A stretch of DNA of 64,000 nt from Gracilimonas mengyeensis (GTDB lineage: Bacteria > Bacteroidota > Rhodothermia > Balneolales > Balneolaceae), in contig NZ_FXTP01000004.1 of assembly GCF_900182705.1 (NCBI RefSeq), forward strand, positions 1-64,000. Reading direction: 5' to 3'. Below are positions 9,133 to 20,797 of the stretch, in pieces. A program made the position numbers and the translations under genes. The notes below the pieces were generated by a model, which was given only the letters and a program-made list of their open reading frames with translations, had not been told where the DNA came from and searched no databases. Within the stretch, counting starts at the first letter, position 1; every line of letters begins with the position of its first letter.

Positions 9133-9498
9133 CTACTGACTCGCAATAATCCGGTATGTATTACCCTGAGCCTGATATATAATTGAAATAGTTCCTTTCT
9201 TGAAAGTACCTGAACCAACTATTTGCTCTCCCCAAACCTCTTGGTTAAAGCTAAATTTCTTATCGTCCAGCTTTGCGGACACAGTTTGCATCCCATTGGA
9301 AAGCCATTGAGTTTCAATTTCAATCCGGCCATCAGTGGTTTTGAAAATGGTGAGAGGAATGGTCACATTTTGCCCGATTTTCTTTGCCGTATAAACTCCT
9401 GCATAATCTTTTGGTCCTAAGGTGTTTTCGCTGCAAGAAGTGATGCCGATGAGCAGGGCGAAAAATAGGAGTAGGTTGATGGGAAACGTTCTCTTCAT
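9133..9498 (-). CDS. small lipoprotein of unknown function
   Basis: 121-residue exported protein. A hydrophobic signal with lipobox ITSC puts the lipidated Cys near residue 22. The mature part is short, beta-rich and polar, without a family I recognise; it resembles the many small lipocalin-like lipoproteins of Bacteroidota, but that is only a shape impression. It is convergent with the ferredoxin gene (15 nt between stops) and lies downstream of gltD on the same strand, behind a terminator, so it is probably transcribed separately. Confidence 0.65.
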   Translation of the reverse strand: MKRTFPINLLLFFALLIGITSCSENTLGPKDYAGVYTAKKIGQNVTIPLTIFKTTDGRIEIETQWLSNGMQTVSAKLDDKKFSFNQEVWGEQIVGSGTFKKGTISIIYQAQGNTYRIIASQ

Positions 9499-9613
9499 TT
9501 AATCTCTCCAAGTTATTTAATGTGTAGACTTTACTACGCTAACAATATTCTGAAATTGTGTGCTTTCCGTGAAATACAGAAAAAATTTTGAGGCTTGATA
9601 GTATTTTTGAAAA

Positions 9614-9643
9614 TAAAAAAAGCCCGCAGTGAAACGGGCTTTT
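9614..9643 (-). terminator. intrinsic terminator of gltBD
   Basis: The inverted repeat AAAAGCCCG...CGGGCTTTT (arms 9618-9626 and 9635-9643) is followed on the minus strand by a T-rich tract. It lies 34 nt downstream of the gltD stop. Confidence 0.85.
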
Positions 9644-9676
9644 GTATACATACTGTTTCAAGAAAACGAGTGCTTA

Positions 9677-11161
9677 TCAAGGCAGTTCGGTACTTCCCAT
9701 CAGCCAGCGGTCGCATTCGCGTGCAGCTCCGCGGCCTTCGTTGATAGCCCAAACTACCAGGCTTTGTCCGCGGCGCATATCACCCGCGGCAAAAACACCT
9801 TCCACATTGGTGTCATAAGCACCATGTTCGGCTTTGGCATTAGAACGCTCATCTTTCTCAACTTCAAGCTGATCCAGTACCGGACTTTCAGGTCCCAGAA
9901 AGCCCATGGCCAGCAGTACTAAGTCTGCCTTCCATACTTTTTCTGTGCCTTCAATTTCTTCCGGTCTTTTACGACCGTTTTCGTCTGTAACCCATTCAAT
10001 TTGTACGGTATGGAGTTCTTTTACATTACCATCTTTATCGCCTACAAACTTCTTGGTCATTACCTGATACTGACGCGGATCGTCGCCAAACCTTTCGGCA
10101 GCCTCTTCCTGCCCGTAATCCACTTTATAGACGTTGGGCCATTGTGGCCAGGGGTTATCCTCAGAGCGCTCGCCAGGTGGCTTAGGAAGGATCTCAAACT
10201 GTGTGAGGTCCTTGCACTTATGTCGCAGCGAGGTACTCACACAGTCGGTACCGGTATCTCCACCGCCAATCACAATTACGTTTTTGTCTTTTGCCGAGAT
10301 GAAGTTTCCATCTTCATGGTCAGAGTCTAAAAGACTTTTGGTATCCGCATGCAGAAACTCCATAGCAAAGTGTATGCCGTTAAGATCGCGACCGTCGATA
10401 GGAAGATCACGTGGCTTGGTGGCGCCACCGGCTAAAATAACTGCATCAAATTTTTCCTGGAGATCTGTAGCTGGAATATCGGTACCGATCTCTGTATTCG
10501 TCACAAACTCAATGCCTTCTTCACGCAGAATATCAATACGACGTTTTACGATGGATTTGTCCAGTTTCATGTTGGGGATGCCATAGGTCAGCAGTCCGCC
10601 AATACGGTCAGCTCGTTCATAGACCGTAACTTTGTGCCCGGCTTTATTCAGCTGTGCTGCTGCGGACAATCCTGCAGGTCCGGAGCCTACGATAGCAACC
10701 GTTTTTCCGGTTCTGGTCTCTGGCGGTTCAGGAACAATCCAACCTTCCTCAAAACCCTTGTCAACAATAGCCTGTTCAATACTCTTGATAGCTACGGCAG
10801 GATCAGTGATACCTAATACGCAGGAACCTTCGCAGGGAGCGGGGCATACGCGGCCAGTAAATTCGGGGAAGTTGTTGGTTTTGTGCAGGCGGTGCAGTGC
10901 ATCTTTCCACTTGCCACGGTATACCAGGTCATTCCACTCAGGAATGAGGTTGTGAATGGGGCATCCCAGAGATTTGCCACTGATTTCTGCTCCGGTGTGG
11001 CAAAAGGGAATGCCGCAGTCCATACAGCGGGCCCCTTGTTTTTGTAATTCTTCTTCGGAAAGAGGTTCATACAATTCTTCCCAGTTGTCAATACGTTCGT
11101 CAGGTTTACGGTAAGGAGTCGTTTTACGATCATACTCCATGAAGCCGGTTGTCTTACCCAT
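9677..11161 (-). CDS. gltD: glutamate synthase small subunit
   Basis: 494-residue flavoprotein that takes electrons from NAD(P)H and passes them through FAD and Fe-S clusters to GltB for glutamate formation. The N-terminal Fe-S domain shows Cys46, Cys49 and Cys54 (CMDCGIPFC), Cys67, and Cys106, Cys110 and Cys114 (CPAPCEGSC). The FAD Rossmann motif GSGPAG is at 159-164 and the NAD(P) motif GGGDTGTD is near residue 295. A C-terminal [14 protein letters not shown] matches the family's FAD-binding end. It lies 93 nt downstream of gltB in the same operon and ends at a clear terminator. Confidence 0.96.
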   Translation of the reverse strand: MGKTTGFMEYDRKTTPYRKPDERIDNWEELYEPLSEEELQKQGARCMDCGIPFCHTGAEISGKSLGCPIHNLIPEWNDLVYRGKWKDALHRLHKTNNFPEFTGRVCPAPCEGSCVLGITDPAVAIKSIEQAIVDKGFEEGWIVPEPPETRTGKTVAIVGSGPAGLSAAAQLNKAGHKVTVYERADRIGGLLTYGIPNMKLDKSIVKRRIDILREEGIEFVTNTEIGTDIPATDLQEKFDAVILAGGATKPRDLPIDGRDLNGIHFAMEFLHADTKSLLDSDHEDGNFISAKDKNVIVIGGGDTGTDCVSTSLRHKCKDLTQFEILPKPPGERSEDNPWPQWPNVYKVDYGQEEAAERFGDDPRQYQVMTKKFVGDKDGNVKELHTVQIEWVTDENGRKRPEEIEGTEKVWKADLVLLAMGFLGPESPVLDQLEVEKDERSNAKAEHGAYDTNVEGVFAAGDMRRGQSLVVWAINEGRGAARECDRWLMGSTELP

Positions 11162-11254
11162 GTCAATAAAAACTTATGTTTAATGTTTTAGCAAAAAGTG
11201 AGGTACCTCAGGGCTGCAGGTTAATGTTCAGCCCCGAGGTTGGTTGGTGATTCG

Positions 11255-14200
11255 TTAGTTGCCGGCAGCCCGGGCTTTGTCAGCCTTGTTTGCCAGGAAA
11301 GCTTCCATGACGGCATCTTCGCCATCATAACCCTGCTGTTCTGATTCAGCAATAGATTCCTGCATGCGCTTGAAATCTTTGGGCATCACTTTCACAAACT
11401 TGGAAATCATTTCGTCCCATTTGGCCAAAATCTTCCAACCTTTATTGCTGTCTGTGTAATCGCAGTGTCTGCGGATCATTTGCTTCACTTCTTTGATTTC
11501 CTCTTCGTCTTCCAGACGCTCAAGGAAAACCATTTCGGTGTTGCAGTTATGGGCAAAGGTGCCTACTTCATCCAGTACGTAAGCAATTCCACCTGACATT
11601 CCCGCAGCAAAGTTTCGTCCGGTAGAGCCTAATACCACAACGCGTCCGCCGGTCATATATTCGCAGGCATGATCGCCTACGGCTTCCACTACGGCTTTAA
11701 CTCCACTATTTCGCACACAGAAACGCTCTCCAGCCATGCCACGGATGTATGCTTCTCCGCTGGTAGCGCCATAAAAGGATACGTTACCAACAATGATGTT
11801 TTCTTCGGGTTTGAAGTGCGCGGCCTCATCCGGGTAAAGAATGAGTTTACCGCCTGAAAGTCCCTTGCCAAAGTAATCATTGGCGTCACCAACCAGCTCC
11901 AGGGTCATTCCATTGGGCACAAAAGCACCAAAACTTTGTCCGGCTGAGCCTTTGAAATTCAGGTGAATGGTATCTTCCGGCAGACCTTCCCGTCCGTAAC
12001 GGCGGGTTACTTCGCTGCCTACAATTGTGCCTACCACGCGGTTGATATTTCGTATGGGCAGTTTTGCTTTTACTGGTTCTTTGTTGGCAAGAGCCGGTTC
12101 GCAAATATCCATCAGGGTTTGAATATCTAAAGAGTTTTCTAAGCCGTGGTCCTGATTGATGAGCTTCCTGATTCCCACTCCATCTTTGGCTTCAGGTTTG
12201 TAAAGTATTGGAGAAAGATCCAGGTATTTGGCTTTCCAGTGATCGATTTTGCGTTGCTTCAGTTTATCGGTTCGGCCGATCATTTCATCAACCGTGCGGA
12301 AGCCGAGCTTAGCCATGTATTCCCGCATATCCTGAGCCACAAACTTCATGAAGTTCACCACATACTGCGGATCGCCTTTAAACTTGTGACGGAGTTCCGG
12401 GTTTTGAGTGGCGATGCCTACCGGACAGGTATCCAGATGGCAAACACGCATCATAATACAGCCAAGGGTAATCAATGCACTTGTACCGAAGCCATATTCT
12501 TCAGCTCCAAGAAGCGCAGCAATGGCGATGTCCCGGCCGGTTTTAATCTGTCCGTCGGTTTCAAGAGTCACCCGGCTGCGCAGATCATTTAATACCAGGG
12601 TCTGATGGGTCTCAGAAAGTCCAAGCTCCCATGGCAGTCCGGCATGTTTGATACTAGTTTGGGGTGATGCTCCCGTTCCGCCATCGTGGCCACTTACCAA
12701 AATAACATCGGCATGACCTTTAGAAACACCGGCAGCGATGGTTCCTACGCCAACCAATGAAACCAGCTTCACATTGATGCGGGCTTTCTTGTTGGCATTC
12801 TTCAGGTCATGAATCAACTGAGCCAGATCCTCAATAGAATAAATGTCATGGTGAGGAGGGGGCGAGATCAACCCAACACCGGGCGTGGAAAGCCTTACTT
12901 TGGCAATCCAGGGATATACTTTACGGCCGGGCAGCTCACCGCCTTCACCAGGCTTGGCACCCTGGGCCATTTTAATCTGAATTTCTTCGCCTTGAGTCAG
13001 GTATTCGCTGGTTACACCAAAGCGTCCGGAGGCTACCTGCTTAATCGCACTGTTGCGGGAGTCACCGTTTTCGTCAAGGGTATAGCGTTTGGGATCTTCA
13101 CCACCTTCGCCGGTATTGCTCTTGCCGCCAATACGGTTCATGGCAATAGCCATGGCTTCGTGGGTTTCTTCACTAATTGATCCATAGGACATGGCCCCGG
13201 TTTTAAATCGTTTGCAAATGGATTCAACCGATTCAACCTCATCAATAGGAATTGGATCTTTTTCAAAGTTGAAGTCCAGTAAATGGCGCAGCGTAGGAGC
13301 GGGATCCAGTTGATCATCAATCATACGCGCGTACTCTTTGTACAATTTGTAATCACCGGTTTTACTGGCAAACTGCAGCGTATGTACGGTTTCGGGATTG
13401 TACATGTGGTATTCACCTTTCTTACGCCACTTGTAATCGCCGCCTTCTTCCAACACTTTTCCATTTGTTTGGATATTGGGATAGGCTTTTCGGTGACGCA
13501 TCTCTGCTTCTTTGGCGATGCCGTCCAAACCAATACCTCCAATTCTGGAGTCAGTCCAGGTGAAATATTTGTCCACAACCTCTTTGCTGAGGCCAAGGGC
13601 TTCAAAAATTTGTGCGCCACGGTAAGATTTGATGGTTGAAATACCCATCTTAGACATCACTTTAACAATGCCTTTTACTACCGCTTTGTTGTAACCTTTA
13701 ATGGCGCGTTCATAACTAATGCCTTCAATAAAGCCTTCCTGCATCAAGTCATAAAGACTTTCATAGGCCATATAGGGATTCACCGCATCTACACCGTAAC
13801 CCAGCAGGGTACAGAAGTGATGCGTTTCACGAGGTTCACCAGATTCTAACACGATGCCTACTTTGGTTCGGCTACCAGAGCGCACCAGGTGGTGATGCAG
13901 GCCGGCTACCGCTAAGAGGGCAGGGATCGGGATATGCTCGCTGTCAAAGCCACGATCGGAGAGAATCAGAATGTTAGCTCCTTTGTCAATGGCCTTATCG
14001 GCAGCTTCGAATAAATTGTCGAGGGCTTTTTCGAGCCCTTCGCCACCGGATCCGGCTTCAAAGAAAATTGGCAGATCCTGGCATTTAAAGCCTCTCAACT
14101 CCAGTTCACGGAGCTGCTCCATCTCTTCATTGGTCAGTACCGGCGAAGCCAGCTCAATCTGTCGGCAGCTTTCCGGAGTTGGGTTCAGGATATTACCCTG

Positions 14201-15871
14201 ACTGCCCAAAATGGTTTCGGTGGAAGTAATCAATTCCTCACGGATCGGATCGATAGGAGGGTTGGTTACCTGTGCAAATAACTGTTTAAAATAATTGTAC
14301 AGTAACTGAGGCTGATTGGATAAGACCGCCATTGGCGCATCGTTACCCATAGCACCTACCGGCTGAAGCATATTTTCAGCCATAGGACCAATATTAACAT
14401 TAAGGTCTTCGTAGGTGTAGCCAAATACTTTCTGACGGTGTACCACTTCTTCATGGGGGATGTCCGGCTCTTCATACATCAACTCTTCAGTTACCTTGTC
14501 AAAGTTGATGAGGTTTTCTTCCAGCCACTCTCCATAAGGATGTTCGGTGGCAATTTGTTGCTTAATCTCTTCATCACTAATAATGCGGCCTTTTTCGGTA
14601 TCTATAAGCAGCATGCGGCCGGGCTGTAATCGTTCTTTCTTAACGATGTCTTCTTCCGGCACATCCAAAACGCCTACTTCTGAGGCCAGCACCACGGTGT
14701 CATCCCTGGTTACATAATAACGTGAAGGGCGGAGGCCGTTACGGTCAAGTGTAGCACCTACAATCTTTCCATCGGTAAAAGCGATAGAAGCGGGGCCGTC
14801 CCAGGGCTCCATCAGGCAGCTGTGATATTCGTAAAAAGCTTTTTTGTCTTTGTCCATGCTTTGATGTTTCTCCCAGGGTTCAGGGATCATCATCATCACG
14901 GCATGGGGTAGGGAGCGGCCGGTAAGCGACAGAAACTCCAGGCAGTTATCAAACTTGGCAGAGTCACTACCGCCATCCTGTATAATTGGGAAGATTTTGT
15001 CGAGGTCTTCCCCAAAAAGTTCGGAATCCAGCTGTCCTTCACGGGCTCGCATCCAGTTTTGGTTGCCCCGTAAGGTGTTAATCTCTCCGTTATGAATAAG
15101 GTATCGATAAGGGTGTGCCAGTTTCCAGCTCGGGAAGGTGTTGGTACTGAAGCGGGAGTGAACCAGGGCAATGGAGGTTTCCATGTCCGGGTGGTGCAGA
15201 TCAGAGAAATAAACCTCAACCTGCTTGGGCGTCAACATTCCCTTATAAATAATGGTACGGCAGGAGAAACTGGAGATATAAAAAAGTTCTTTTTCGTAAA
15301 TCTCTTGCTCCATGTCCTCCACAGCTCGTGCGGCACGCCGGCGGATCACATACAGTTTGCGTTCAAAATCCAGCTCTGTTTCCAGGTCCGGGCTGCGCTT
15401 TATAAATAGCTGACGAATGGATGGTTCTGAAGCCTTTGCGGTATCGCCCAGGTGGAAGTTATCGGTAGGCACTTTACGCCAGCCCAAAACTTCTTGTCCT
15501 TCTTCTTCTACAATTCGCTCTACTACTTTTTCACAGGGCAAGCGGTCTTCACGCTCTCCGGGTAAAAAGATCATTCCAACACCATATTGACCGGGTTCAG
15601 GAAGATCAAATCCTAAGCCTTCGCAAGATTGTTGCAGGAATTTATGAGGAATTTGCATCAAGATACCGGCACCGTCACCAGAATTAGCTTCTGCTCCGGT
15701 TGCACCACGGTGATCAAGGTTGCGGAGAACCGTGAGTGCCTGATTCACGATTTTGTGTGATTGCTTCCCCTTTATATTAACAACAAAACCAATACCGCAT
15801 GCATCGTGCTCGTGTTCAGGATTATATAATCCCTGCTTATTAGGGGGACTTTTAGTTCCTACCTTCTTCAT
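11255..15871 (-). CDS. gltB: glutamate synthase large subunit
   Basis: 1538-residue catalytic subunit of GOGAT: glutamine plus 2-oxoglutarate gives two glutamates. The class-II glutamine amidotransferase domain begins at Cys25 (HDACGIGF), so a 24-residue propeptide is probably removed. A central domain follows, then the FMN-binding synthase barrel ([31 protein letters not shown]). The 3Fe-4S cysteines ([15 protein letters not shown]) lie near residue 1135 and a C-terminal GXGXG beta-helix completes the protein. Length is normal. Together with gltD it forms the ammonium-assimilation operon. The 688-bp upstream gap probably carries its promoter and regulation. Confidence 0.97.
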   Translation of the reverse strand: MKKVGTKSPPNKQGLYNPEHEHDACGIGFVVNIKGKQSHKIVNQALTVLRNLDHRGATGAEANSGDGAGILMQIPHKFLQQSCEGLGFDLPEPGQYGVGMIFLPGEREDRLPCEKVVERIVEEEGQEVLGWRKVPTDNFHLGDTAKASEPSIRQLFIKRSPDLETELDFERKLYVIRRRAARAVEDMEQEIYEKELFYISSFSCRTIIYKGMLTPKQVEVYFSDLHHPDMETSIALVHSRFSTNTFPSWKLAHPYRYLIHNGEINTLRGNQNWMRAREGQLDSELFGEDLDKIFPIIQDGGSDSAKFDNCLEFLSLTGRSLPHAVMMMIPEPWEKHQSMDKDKKAFYEYHSCLMEPWDGPASIAFTDGKIVGATLDRNGLRPSRYYVTRDDTVVLASEVGVLDVPEEDIVKKERLQPGRMLLIDTEKGRIISDEEIKQQIATEHPYGEWLEENLINFDKVTEELMYEEPDIPHEEVVHRQKVFGYTYEDLNVNIGPMAENMLQPVGAMGNDAPMAVLSNQPQLLYNYFKQLFAQVTNPPIDPIREELITSTETILGSQGNILNPTPESCRQIELASPVLTNEEMEQLRELELRGFKCQDLPIFFEAGSGGEGLEKALDNLFEAADKAIDKGANILILSDRGFDSEHIPIPALLAVAGLHHHLVRSGSRTKVGIVLESGEPRETHHFCTLLGYGVDAVNPYMAYESLYDLMQEGFIEGISYERAIKGYNKAVVKGIVKVMSKMGISTIKSYRGAQIFEALGLSKEVVDKYFTWTDSRIGGIGLDGIAKEAEMRHRKAYPNIQTNGKVLEEGGDYKWRKKGEYHMYNPETVHTLQFASKTGDYKLYKEYARMIDDQLDPAPTLRHLLDFNFEKDPIPIDEVESVESICKRFKTGAMSYGSISEETHEAMAIAMNRIGGKSNTGEGGEDPKRYTLDENGDSRNSAIKQVASGRFGVTSEYLTQGEEIQIKMAQGAKPGEGGELPGRKVYPWIAKVRLSTPGVGLISPPPHHDIYSIEDLAQLIHDLKNANKKARINVKLVSLVGVGTIAAGVSKGHADVILVSGHDGGTGASPQTSIKHAGLPWELGLSETHQTLVLNDLRSRVTLETDGQIKTGRDIAIAALLGAEEYGFGTSALITLGCIMMRVCHLDTCPVGIATQNPELRHKFKGDPQYVVNFMKFVAQDMREYMAKLGFRTVDEMIGRTDKLKQRKIDHWKAKYLDLSPILYKPEAKDGVGIRKLINQDHGLENSLDIQTLMDICEPALANKEPVKAKLPIRNINRVVGTIVGSEVTRRYGREGLPEDTIHLNFKGSAGQSFGAFVPNGMTLELVGDANDYFGKGLSGGKLILYPDEAAHFKPEENIIVGNVSFYGATSGEAYIRGMAGERFCVRNSGVKAVVEAVGDHACEYMTGGRVVVLGSTGRNFAAGMSGGIAYVLDEVGTFAHNCNTEMVFLERLEDEEEIKEVKQMIRRHCDYTDSNKGWKILAKWDEMISKFVKVMPKDFKRMQESIAESEQQGYDGEDAVMEAFLANKADKARAAGN

Positions 15872-16559
15872 ATTATTCCTAACTTCGATGTTCTAATTGA
15901 GTGAGTGATAAGTGCCAACCGAAACGTACCTGATCAATCTGCCTGATTCCGGACAGGTTTTAAGACAACCTTAAGACTGAGAATACGATTTGTTTTTAGA
16001 TCCGGTACTTGCTTTCAGATCATATAATGTAGGCTGTCCATCCCTTTCGCTTAGCTACTTAACTGATAAATAACATAAGTTCCGAATTTTCCAAATTAAA
16101 GCTGGTGATTTTGGCTGCTTCAAAATTATTGCTACCTGAATTTCTTGGATCGAAACTTTTTAGCAATAATAATTTTTAGGTTCAAAAAATTTGGAACTAT
16201 TGCGTTTATCGCTATTAAATATTAAAAAAATAAAGCAAGTATTGTAATGGAAAATGCTATTACTCAGAATTGCAAGTTTTGCAATCGCCGAATTCGAGTT
16301 CTGGGTAGGGAAGTAAGCGCTTTTCTTGTGCGCAAATGAGAGTGAAATTCCTGAATAACTTAAAAGGGATATATTTTGCTACAAACTACTGTAATGCAAT
16401 AGGTTAAGGCTGTATATACCAGTAGGAAAGTATGAATGTCTTTGTAGCACTTAAATGAAGAAATTGTGAAAAGCTGTGCGTGAAATTGGGGTAAAGAGGC
16501 TCCGGCTTTTATTCGTTTTTGATGCCTTTAATAGGGTAAATCAAGGATTGAGGTGATAA
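15872..16559. other. 688-bp non-coding region upstream of gltB
   Basis: AT-rich spacer between the small monooxygenase gene's stop and the gltB start, both on the minus strand. No plausible gene is seen on either strand. It contains a short dyad ATTGCAAG/TTTTGCAAT near 16270 and a small hairpin with GCGC arms near 16318-16334, neither diagnostic. I see no known riboswitch consensus. It should hold the gltBD promoter. Confidence 0.45.
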
Positions 16560-16877
16560 CTAATAGGCCTGTTCTTTTCTTAATTGATAATGTTCGGACC
16601 GTTTATTGTACCTCTTCAATAACTTTTGTGCTGCAGCAGGTACATGGGCCACTTTATAATCTCCACCCATGAAATCCTTGACCGCGTCGAGATCATCGAA
16701 ATACATGATGGTGACGAATTCCACTTCGTTCTGATGCTCCTGTCGAAGGACTTCTATCTTCTGAAAACCCTCAATGTTTTTAGCTTCAATGCCGGGAATC
16801 ACTTCCTTATATAATACCTGCTCATAGGCGTCGGCATTTTCGGGGGAGGTCCAGCCGTGCCAGATGCGTGTAATCAT
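16560..16877 (-). CDS. antibiotic biosynthesis monooxygenase (ABM)-like small protein
   Basis: 105-residue dimeric alpha-beta barrel protein. It opens with ITRIWHGWTSPENADAYE, has VEFVTIMYFDDLDAVKDF in the middle, and ends in a long basic helix, the usual layout of ABM-type domains. The ATG at 16877 shares its A with the TGA stop of the upstream acyl-CoA dehydrogenase (TGATG), so the two are translationally coupled; a GTG one codon earlier is the alternative. The function is unknown. Family members are heme-degrading or cofactor-free monooxygenases, or simply ligand binders, and the catalytic residues cannot be judged here. Confidence 0.75.
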   Translation of the reverse strand: MITRIWHGWTSPENADAYEQVLYKEVIPGIEAKNIEGFQKIEVLRQEHQNEVEFVTIMYFDDLDAVKDFMGGDYKVAHVPAAAQKLLKRYNKRSEHYQLRKEQAY

Positions 16878-18085
16878 CACTCATTTCCTTTTGGGGTGAA
16901 AGCCTGGATGCCGGTGATTTCACGTCCAAGTATGAGTCCGTGGATGTCGTAGGTGCCTTCGTAAGTATTTACCGATTCCAGGTTCACCATGTGATGAATC
17001 ACCCGGTAATCGCCGGTGATGCCGTTGCCGCCGTGCATATCGCGGGAAACACGGGCAATTTCGAGGGCTTTGCCGCAGTTATTGCGTTTGGCCAGAGAGG
17101 TCATAGAGGGATGATCCCGTCCTTCATCTTTAAGTTTGCCCAATCTATAGGCCAGCATCTGCATGGAGGTGATGTCAGTGAGCATGTTGGCCAATTTGGT
17201 TTGTATCAGCTGATTGGCAGCCAGTGGTTTACCAAATTGTTTGCGATCCAGCACATACTGCCGTGCTTTTTGATAACAGAATTCGGCCGCCCCAACGGTT
17301 CCCCATGCAATGCCATAACGGGCGGAGTTGAGACACATGAACGGGCCTTTAAGTCCTTTTATATTCGGGAAAGCATTTTCATCAGGCACAAATACGTCAT
17401 CAAATACTAACTCACCGGTTTCGGAAGCCCGCAAGCTCATCTTGTATTTAGTGGCCGGGGCGGAGAATCCTTTGGTTCCTTTTTCCACCAGAAAGCCGCG
17501 AATTACGCCTTCGTCTCCTTCATTTTCTTTGGCCTTGGCCCAGACTACGGCTAAATCAGCAATGGGGGAATTCGTGATCCACATTTTGGCACCATTTAAA
17601 ATCCAGCCGCCATCGGTCTTAACAGCCGTGGTTACCAGGGAACCGGGATCGGAGCCGTGATCGGGTTCAGTCAATCCAAAACAGCCAATCATTTCACCCG
17701 AGGCCAGCTTGGGCAGGTATTTTTGCTTTTGCTCTTCTGTTCCGAACTCTGAAATCGGGTACATCACCAAAGACGATTGCACACTCATAAACGACCGGTA
17801 GCCGGAATCCACCCGTTCTACTTCGCGGGCGATGAGTCCGTAGGCTGTGTAGCTGGCATCGGAGCCGCCATATTCTTCCGGGATGGTCACCCCAAGCAGC
17901 CCCATTTCTCCCATTTCTTTGGCGATATTCTGGTCAAAAAATTCCTCGGTATTTCCTTTGAGGGCGCGGGGCTCCAGCTTGGATTGAGCGTAATCGCGCG
18001 CGGTTTCCATGATGAGGCGGTCCTCCTCATTCAGTTCCGATTCAAAAAGAAAGGCGTCATCGGTATTAAACAGGTTCTTGGCCAT
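16877..18085 (-). CDS. gcdH: glutaryl-CoA dehydrogenase-like acyl-CoA dehydrogenase
   Basis: 402-residue acyl-CoA dehydrogenase. The C-terminal [17 protein letters not shown] closely matches glutaryl-CoA dehydrogenase, with Glu376 as the expected catalytic base. The flavin/acyl-CoA signature [16 protein letters not shown] lies near residues 134-149 and [15 protein letters not shown] near 275. GcdH oxidises and decarboxylates glutaryl-CoA to crotonyl-CoA in lysine and tryptophan breakdown, handing electrons to ETF, which is encoded about 7 kb away in the fix cluster. The downstream ABM gene overlaps its stop. The subfamily call rests on motif similarity from memory. Confidence 0.88.
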   Translation of the reverse strand: MAKNLFNTDDAFLFESELNEEDRLIMETARDYAQSKLEPRALKGNTEEFFDQNIAKEMGEMGLLGVTIPEEYGGSDASYTAYGLIAREVERVDSGYRSFMSVQSSLVMYPISEFGTEEQKQKYLPKLASGEMIGCFGLTEPDHGSDPGSLVTTAVKTDGGWILNGAKMWITNSPIADLAVVWAKAKENEGDEGVIRGFLVEKGTKGFSAPATKYKMSLRASETGELVFDDVFVPDENAFPNIKGLKGPFMCLNSARYGIAWGTVGAAEFCYQKARQYVLDRKQFGKPLAANQLIQTKLANMLTDITSMQMLAYRLGKLKDEGRDHPSMTSLAKRNNCGKALEIARVSRDMHGGNGITGDYRVIHHMVNLESVNTYEGTYDIHGLILGREITGIQAFTPKGNE

Positions 18086-18408
18086 ATCGGGAGCTATTTA
18101 GTCTAAAAATTCTGTGTTGTTGGATAGTAAGAAAATTGCGGTAGTGGATAAAAGCATTTCTTGCCAGAAGTTGAAAATTTTAACTACTTATTATCAGCCA
18201 GTCGATATTTATAAATGATGGGTTCAGGCTTCAACTTTCTAGTCTAGATAGTACCGGTAGTACTATCTACTTATCATATTAGGGCTCTAAATTGGTGACT
18301 ATTAATTTTTTGTTAAATGACTTTTTGATATTTAAGAAGTACATTAATTTTTAAACAGAAATAAAACGCTGTTTTTACTGTATAGGGGTTAACAAAATAG
18401 AGAATAAA
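18086..18408. promoter_or_regulatory. divergent promoter region with perfect 10-bp dyad
   Basis: This 323-bp spacer lies between gcdH (leftward) and the secreted propeller gene (rightward). At 18245-18269 it holds a perfect inverted repeat, TAGATAGTAC - 5 nt - GTACTATCTA. It has no T tract, so it is more like a protein-binding operator or a cruciform than a terminator. The rest is AT-rich with no reading frame. Confidence 0.45.
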
Positions 18409-19407
18409 ATGATAGATAAACTATTTTTGGGGAAGATTTACATCGTCATCTTTTTGGTTGTAAATACGTTGGATTTCGCGGTAGGCCAATCCACAAGTCC
18501 AATTCAATTGGAATTAGATTATAGGTATGAGTTAGAGGAAGGCTTTTATCATTCCTTTTTGGAGTACGAAGAAGGAATGCTTTACTCTGTATGTCCAAAT
18601 TTGCAAAGGATCTATTCTATTGATACCGAAGAAAGGGAGATCAACTTTTTTACTTTTAACCAAGGGCGAGGGCCAAACGAAGTATTTCGCGGTCCATTTG
18701 GAATCTCCATATCAAAGGATGAGCTTATTTTAGGAGATCTTGATTTACGAAGAATGATAACGATGTCTCATCGTGGTGAACCAAATGAAACAGTCCTTTT
18801 TGATAAGGGAAGTAATGTGGGAACTATTTATAACATTTCTGGTGAGGAGGAATTCTTAATCAAAGTACAGAATACAGCCTTGGGGATTCGCTATGTAAAG
18901 TATGATCCGAATACGAAAAAAGAGGAACTAAGATATAATTTACCGGAGAAGGATAGTAAAGCTTTTCGTTTTAGTGGTTTTGTTGCTTTAACTGATAAAT
19001 ATTTGGTACATATCAATACATATTACGGTGATATGATGGTATGGGAAAGAAATACCGGCTCATATTTAAAAACAATTCAGGTATTAAATCCGGGGAATCC
19101 CAAACCAATATCAGCAAGAATGGGAGAATTTGTTGGAAGCATTCCGCCACAAGATTTGGAAGAGAAATTTGTGAACATATCCGATAACCCCTTAGATCCC
19201 AACCGGGTTTTTCTAATTGTAGATAGTAAAAATGGGAAGTATCAAACTGAAACAGTCTATGAATATGATTTAGTAGAAGAAGAGATGGTGGGAAAGTACA
19301 AGTTAGATATCCCTGCTAAATTGATTCAAAATAGCGAGACGCATCTGTTTGTATACAGTGAAGCATCAGATGTCATCTACCAATATGAAATCAAAAAGAT
19401 CCAGTGA
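18409..19407 (+). CDS. secreted 6-bladed beta-propeller-type protein
   Basis: 332-residue exported protein of unknown function. A hydrophobic signal peptide covers about residues 8-27 with a likely cleavage after AVGQ. The mature part contains repeated beta-strand segments with short Tyr/Asp-rich turns (for example RIYSIDTEEREINFF, GPFGISISKDELIL, LTDKYLVHIN), as in the BF3222/DUF4221-like propeller families common in Bacteroidota. No T9SS sorting tail and no lipobox are seen, so it is probably periplasmic. It is a single gene followed by a shared terminator region. Codon use is AT-richer than its neighbours. Confidence 0.65.
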   Translation: MIDKLFLGKIYIVIFLVVNTLDFAVGQSTSPIQLELDYRYELEEGFYHSFLEYEEGMLYSVCPNLQRIYSIDTEEREINFFTFNQGRGPNEVFRGPFGISISKDELILGDLDLRRMITMSHRGEPNETVLFDKGSNVGTIYNISGEEEFLIKVQNTALGIRYVKYDPNTKKEELRYNLPEKDSKAFRFSGFVALTDKYLVHINTYYGDMMVWERNTGSYLKTIQVLNPGNPKPISARMGEFVGSIPPQDLEEKFVNISDNPLDPNRVFLIVDSKNGKYQTETVYEYDLVEEEMVGKYKLDIPAKLIQNSETHLFVYSEASDVIYQYEIKKIQ

Positions 19408-19433
19408 TTTCCACTTTTCGAATAGTCTCATTA

Positions 19434-19466
19434 TAAAAAAAGCGCACAGCCCGAAAGCCATGCGCT
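19434..19466 (-). terminator. intrinsic terminator of the acyl-CoA dehydrogenase gene
   Basis: Inverted repeat AAGCGCA...TGCGCTT (19440-19446 and 19460-19466), followed on the minus strand by about seven T. It may also serve the convergent propeller gene. Confidence 0.85.
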
Positions 19467-19495
19467 TAAGTTATCCAACAACAAAGTCTAAAAAG

Positions 19496-20668
19496 TTATA
19501 CCAGAGACTTCTTTAGCTCCCTTGCAATGATCAGGCGCTGAACTTCGGAAGTGCCTTCGCCAATGGTCATTAGCTTGGCATCCCGCAGAAAACGCTCTAC
19601 ATGATATTCTTTGGTATATCCGTAGCCGCCATGAATCTGAATAGCTTCCAGTGCGGCCTTAACGGATAGTTCGGAAGCAAACAGTTTGGCCATGGAGGCT
19701 TCTGAGGTGTAAGGCTTGCCTTGATCCTTTAGCGTGGCAGCGCGGAGGGTGAGAAGCCGGGCGGCATCAATTTCAGTGGCCATGTCTACCATCTTACCTT
19801 CCAAATACTGGAAATCACCGATGGCTTTACCAAATTGTTTACGCTCCATAGAGTATTTCAGGGATTCTTCCAGGGATCCACGGGCAATACCCACGGACAG
19901 CGCAGCAATTCCCACACGACCGCCGTCCAAGACTTTCATGGTGTCCACAAAACCCTGTCCTTCTTCACCCAACAGGTTTTCGGCCGGTACTTCCACATTT
20001 TCAAATACCACTTCCGTAGTGTCTGAAGAATTCATCCCCAGCTTATGCATACCCGGTCCGGGTTTCACACCGTCCCATTCACGTTCTACAATAAAAGCCG
20101 AGATACCCTTGGTTCCTTTGTCGGGATCGGTTTTGGCCAATACCACATACGTATCACCCACAGAACCTTGTGTAATGAAAATCTTGGAACCGTTTAATAT
20201 ATAATGGTCACCCTTTTTGATGGCGGTGGTTTTCATTCCGGAGGCGTCGCTGCCGGAACCGGGTTCGGTGAGGCACCAGGCCGCTAATTTTTTTCCGGAG
20301 GTAAGATCCGGCATGTACTGTAATTTTTGCTCATGAGAACCGGCCAGGGCAATATGTCCGGTGCCCAGGGAGGTATGGGAAGCAACAGTCAAAGCCAGGG
20401 AGGCGTCCCAGCGGGCAATTTCTTCGAGCGCGAGGCAGAAGCTGACTACGTCAAAGCCGCCACCACCATATTGCTCTTCATGATAGATGCCCAGCATTCC
20501 CAATTCTCCTAATTGATCCACAATCTCATGGGGGAATTCCTTACTGTTGTCTCTCTCCATAACCGTAGGCGCTACATTACGTTCTACGAATTCCTTGATG
20601 CTGTCACGAATCATTTTTTGATCTTCCGTGAGCTCAAAGGATAAACCTTTTTCTAAAACCTCATTCAT
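19496..20668 (-). CDS. acyl-CoA dehydrogenase (short/branched-chain type)
   Basis: 390-residue FAD enzyme catalysing alpha,beta-dehydrogenation of an acyl-CoA with electron transfer to ETF. Family signatures are [17 protein letters not shown] (about residues 132-148), [18 protein letters not shown] (about 275-292) and C-terminal [20 protein letters not shown], then GEGTSE with Glu371 as the expected catalytic base. This Glu position is that of short- and medium-chain enzymes rather than isovaleryl-type ones. The exact substrate is unresolved; butyryl- or 2-methylacyl-CoA are plausible. It has its own terminator and is transcribed leftward from the region holding dispersed repeat copy A. Confidence 0.92.
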   Translation of the reverse strand: MNEVLEKGLSFELTEDQKMIRDSIKEFVERNVAPTVMERDNSKEFPHEIVDQLGELGMLGIYHEEQYGGGGFDVVSFCLALEEIARWDASLALTVASHTSLGTGHIALAGSHEQKLQYMPDLTSGKKLAAWCLTEPGSGSDASGMKTTAIKKGDHYILNGSKIFITQGSVGDTYVVLAKTDPDKGTKGISAFIVEREWDGVKPGPGMHKLGMNSSDTTEVVFENVEVPAENLLGEEGQGFVDTMKVLDGGRVGIAALSVGIARGSLEESLKYSMERKQFGKAIGDFQYLEGKMVDMATEIDAARLLTLRAATLKDQGKPYTSEASMAKLFASELSVKAALEAIQIHGGYGYTKEYHVERFLRDAKLMTIGEGTSEVQRLIIARELKKSLV

Positions 20669-20797
20669 AAATCTGAAATAATATCTGTTTGTATTTCACT
20701 ATTGGAAACGCTTCCAAGATAACGGATTCTTTTTAAAATATCGTTCGGGATTGTGTAAAAAAATGAAGGTTGGTGGATAGTTGCTTGCCTCGCTGTT

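Noticed and set aside
15872-16559. Possible riboswitch upstream of gltB
   Set aside because: No match to a known consensus on the transcribed strand and no terminator near the start codon.
18409-19407. Propeller protein as a T9SS cargo
   Set aside because: Its C terminus lacks the NPFNP/SGVYF sorting-tail pattern present in the two genuine cargo proteins.
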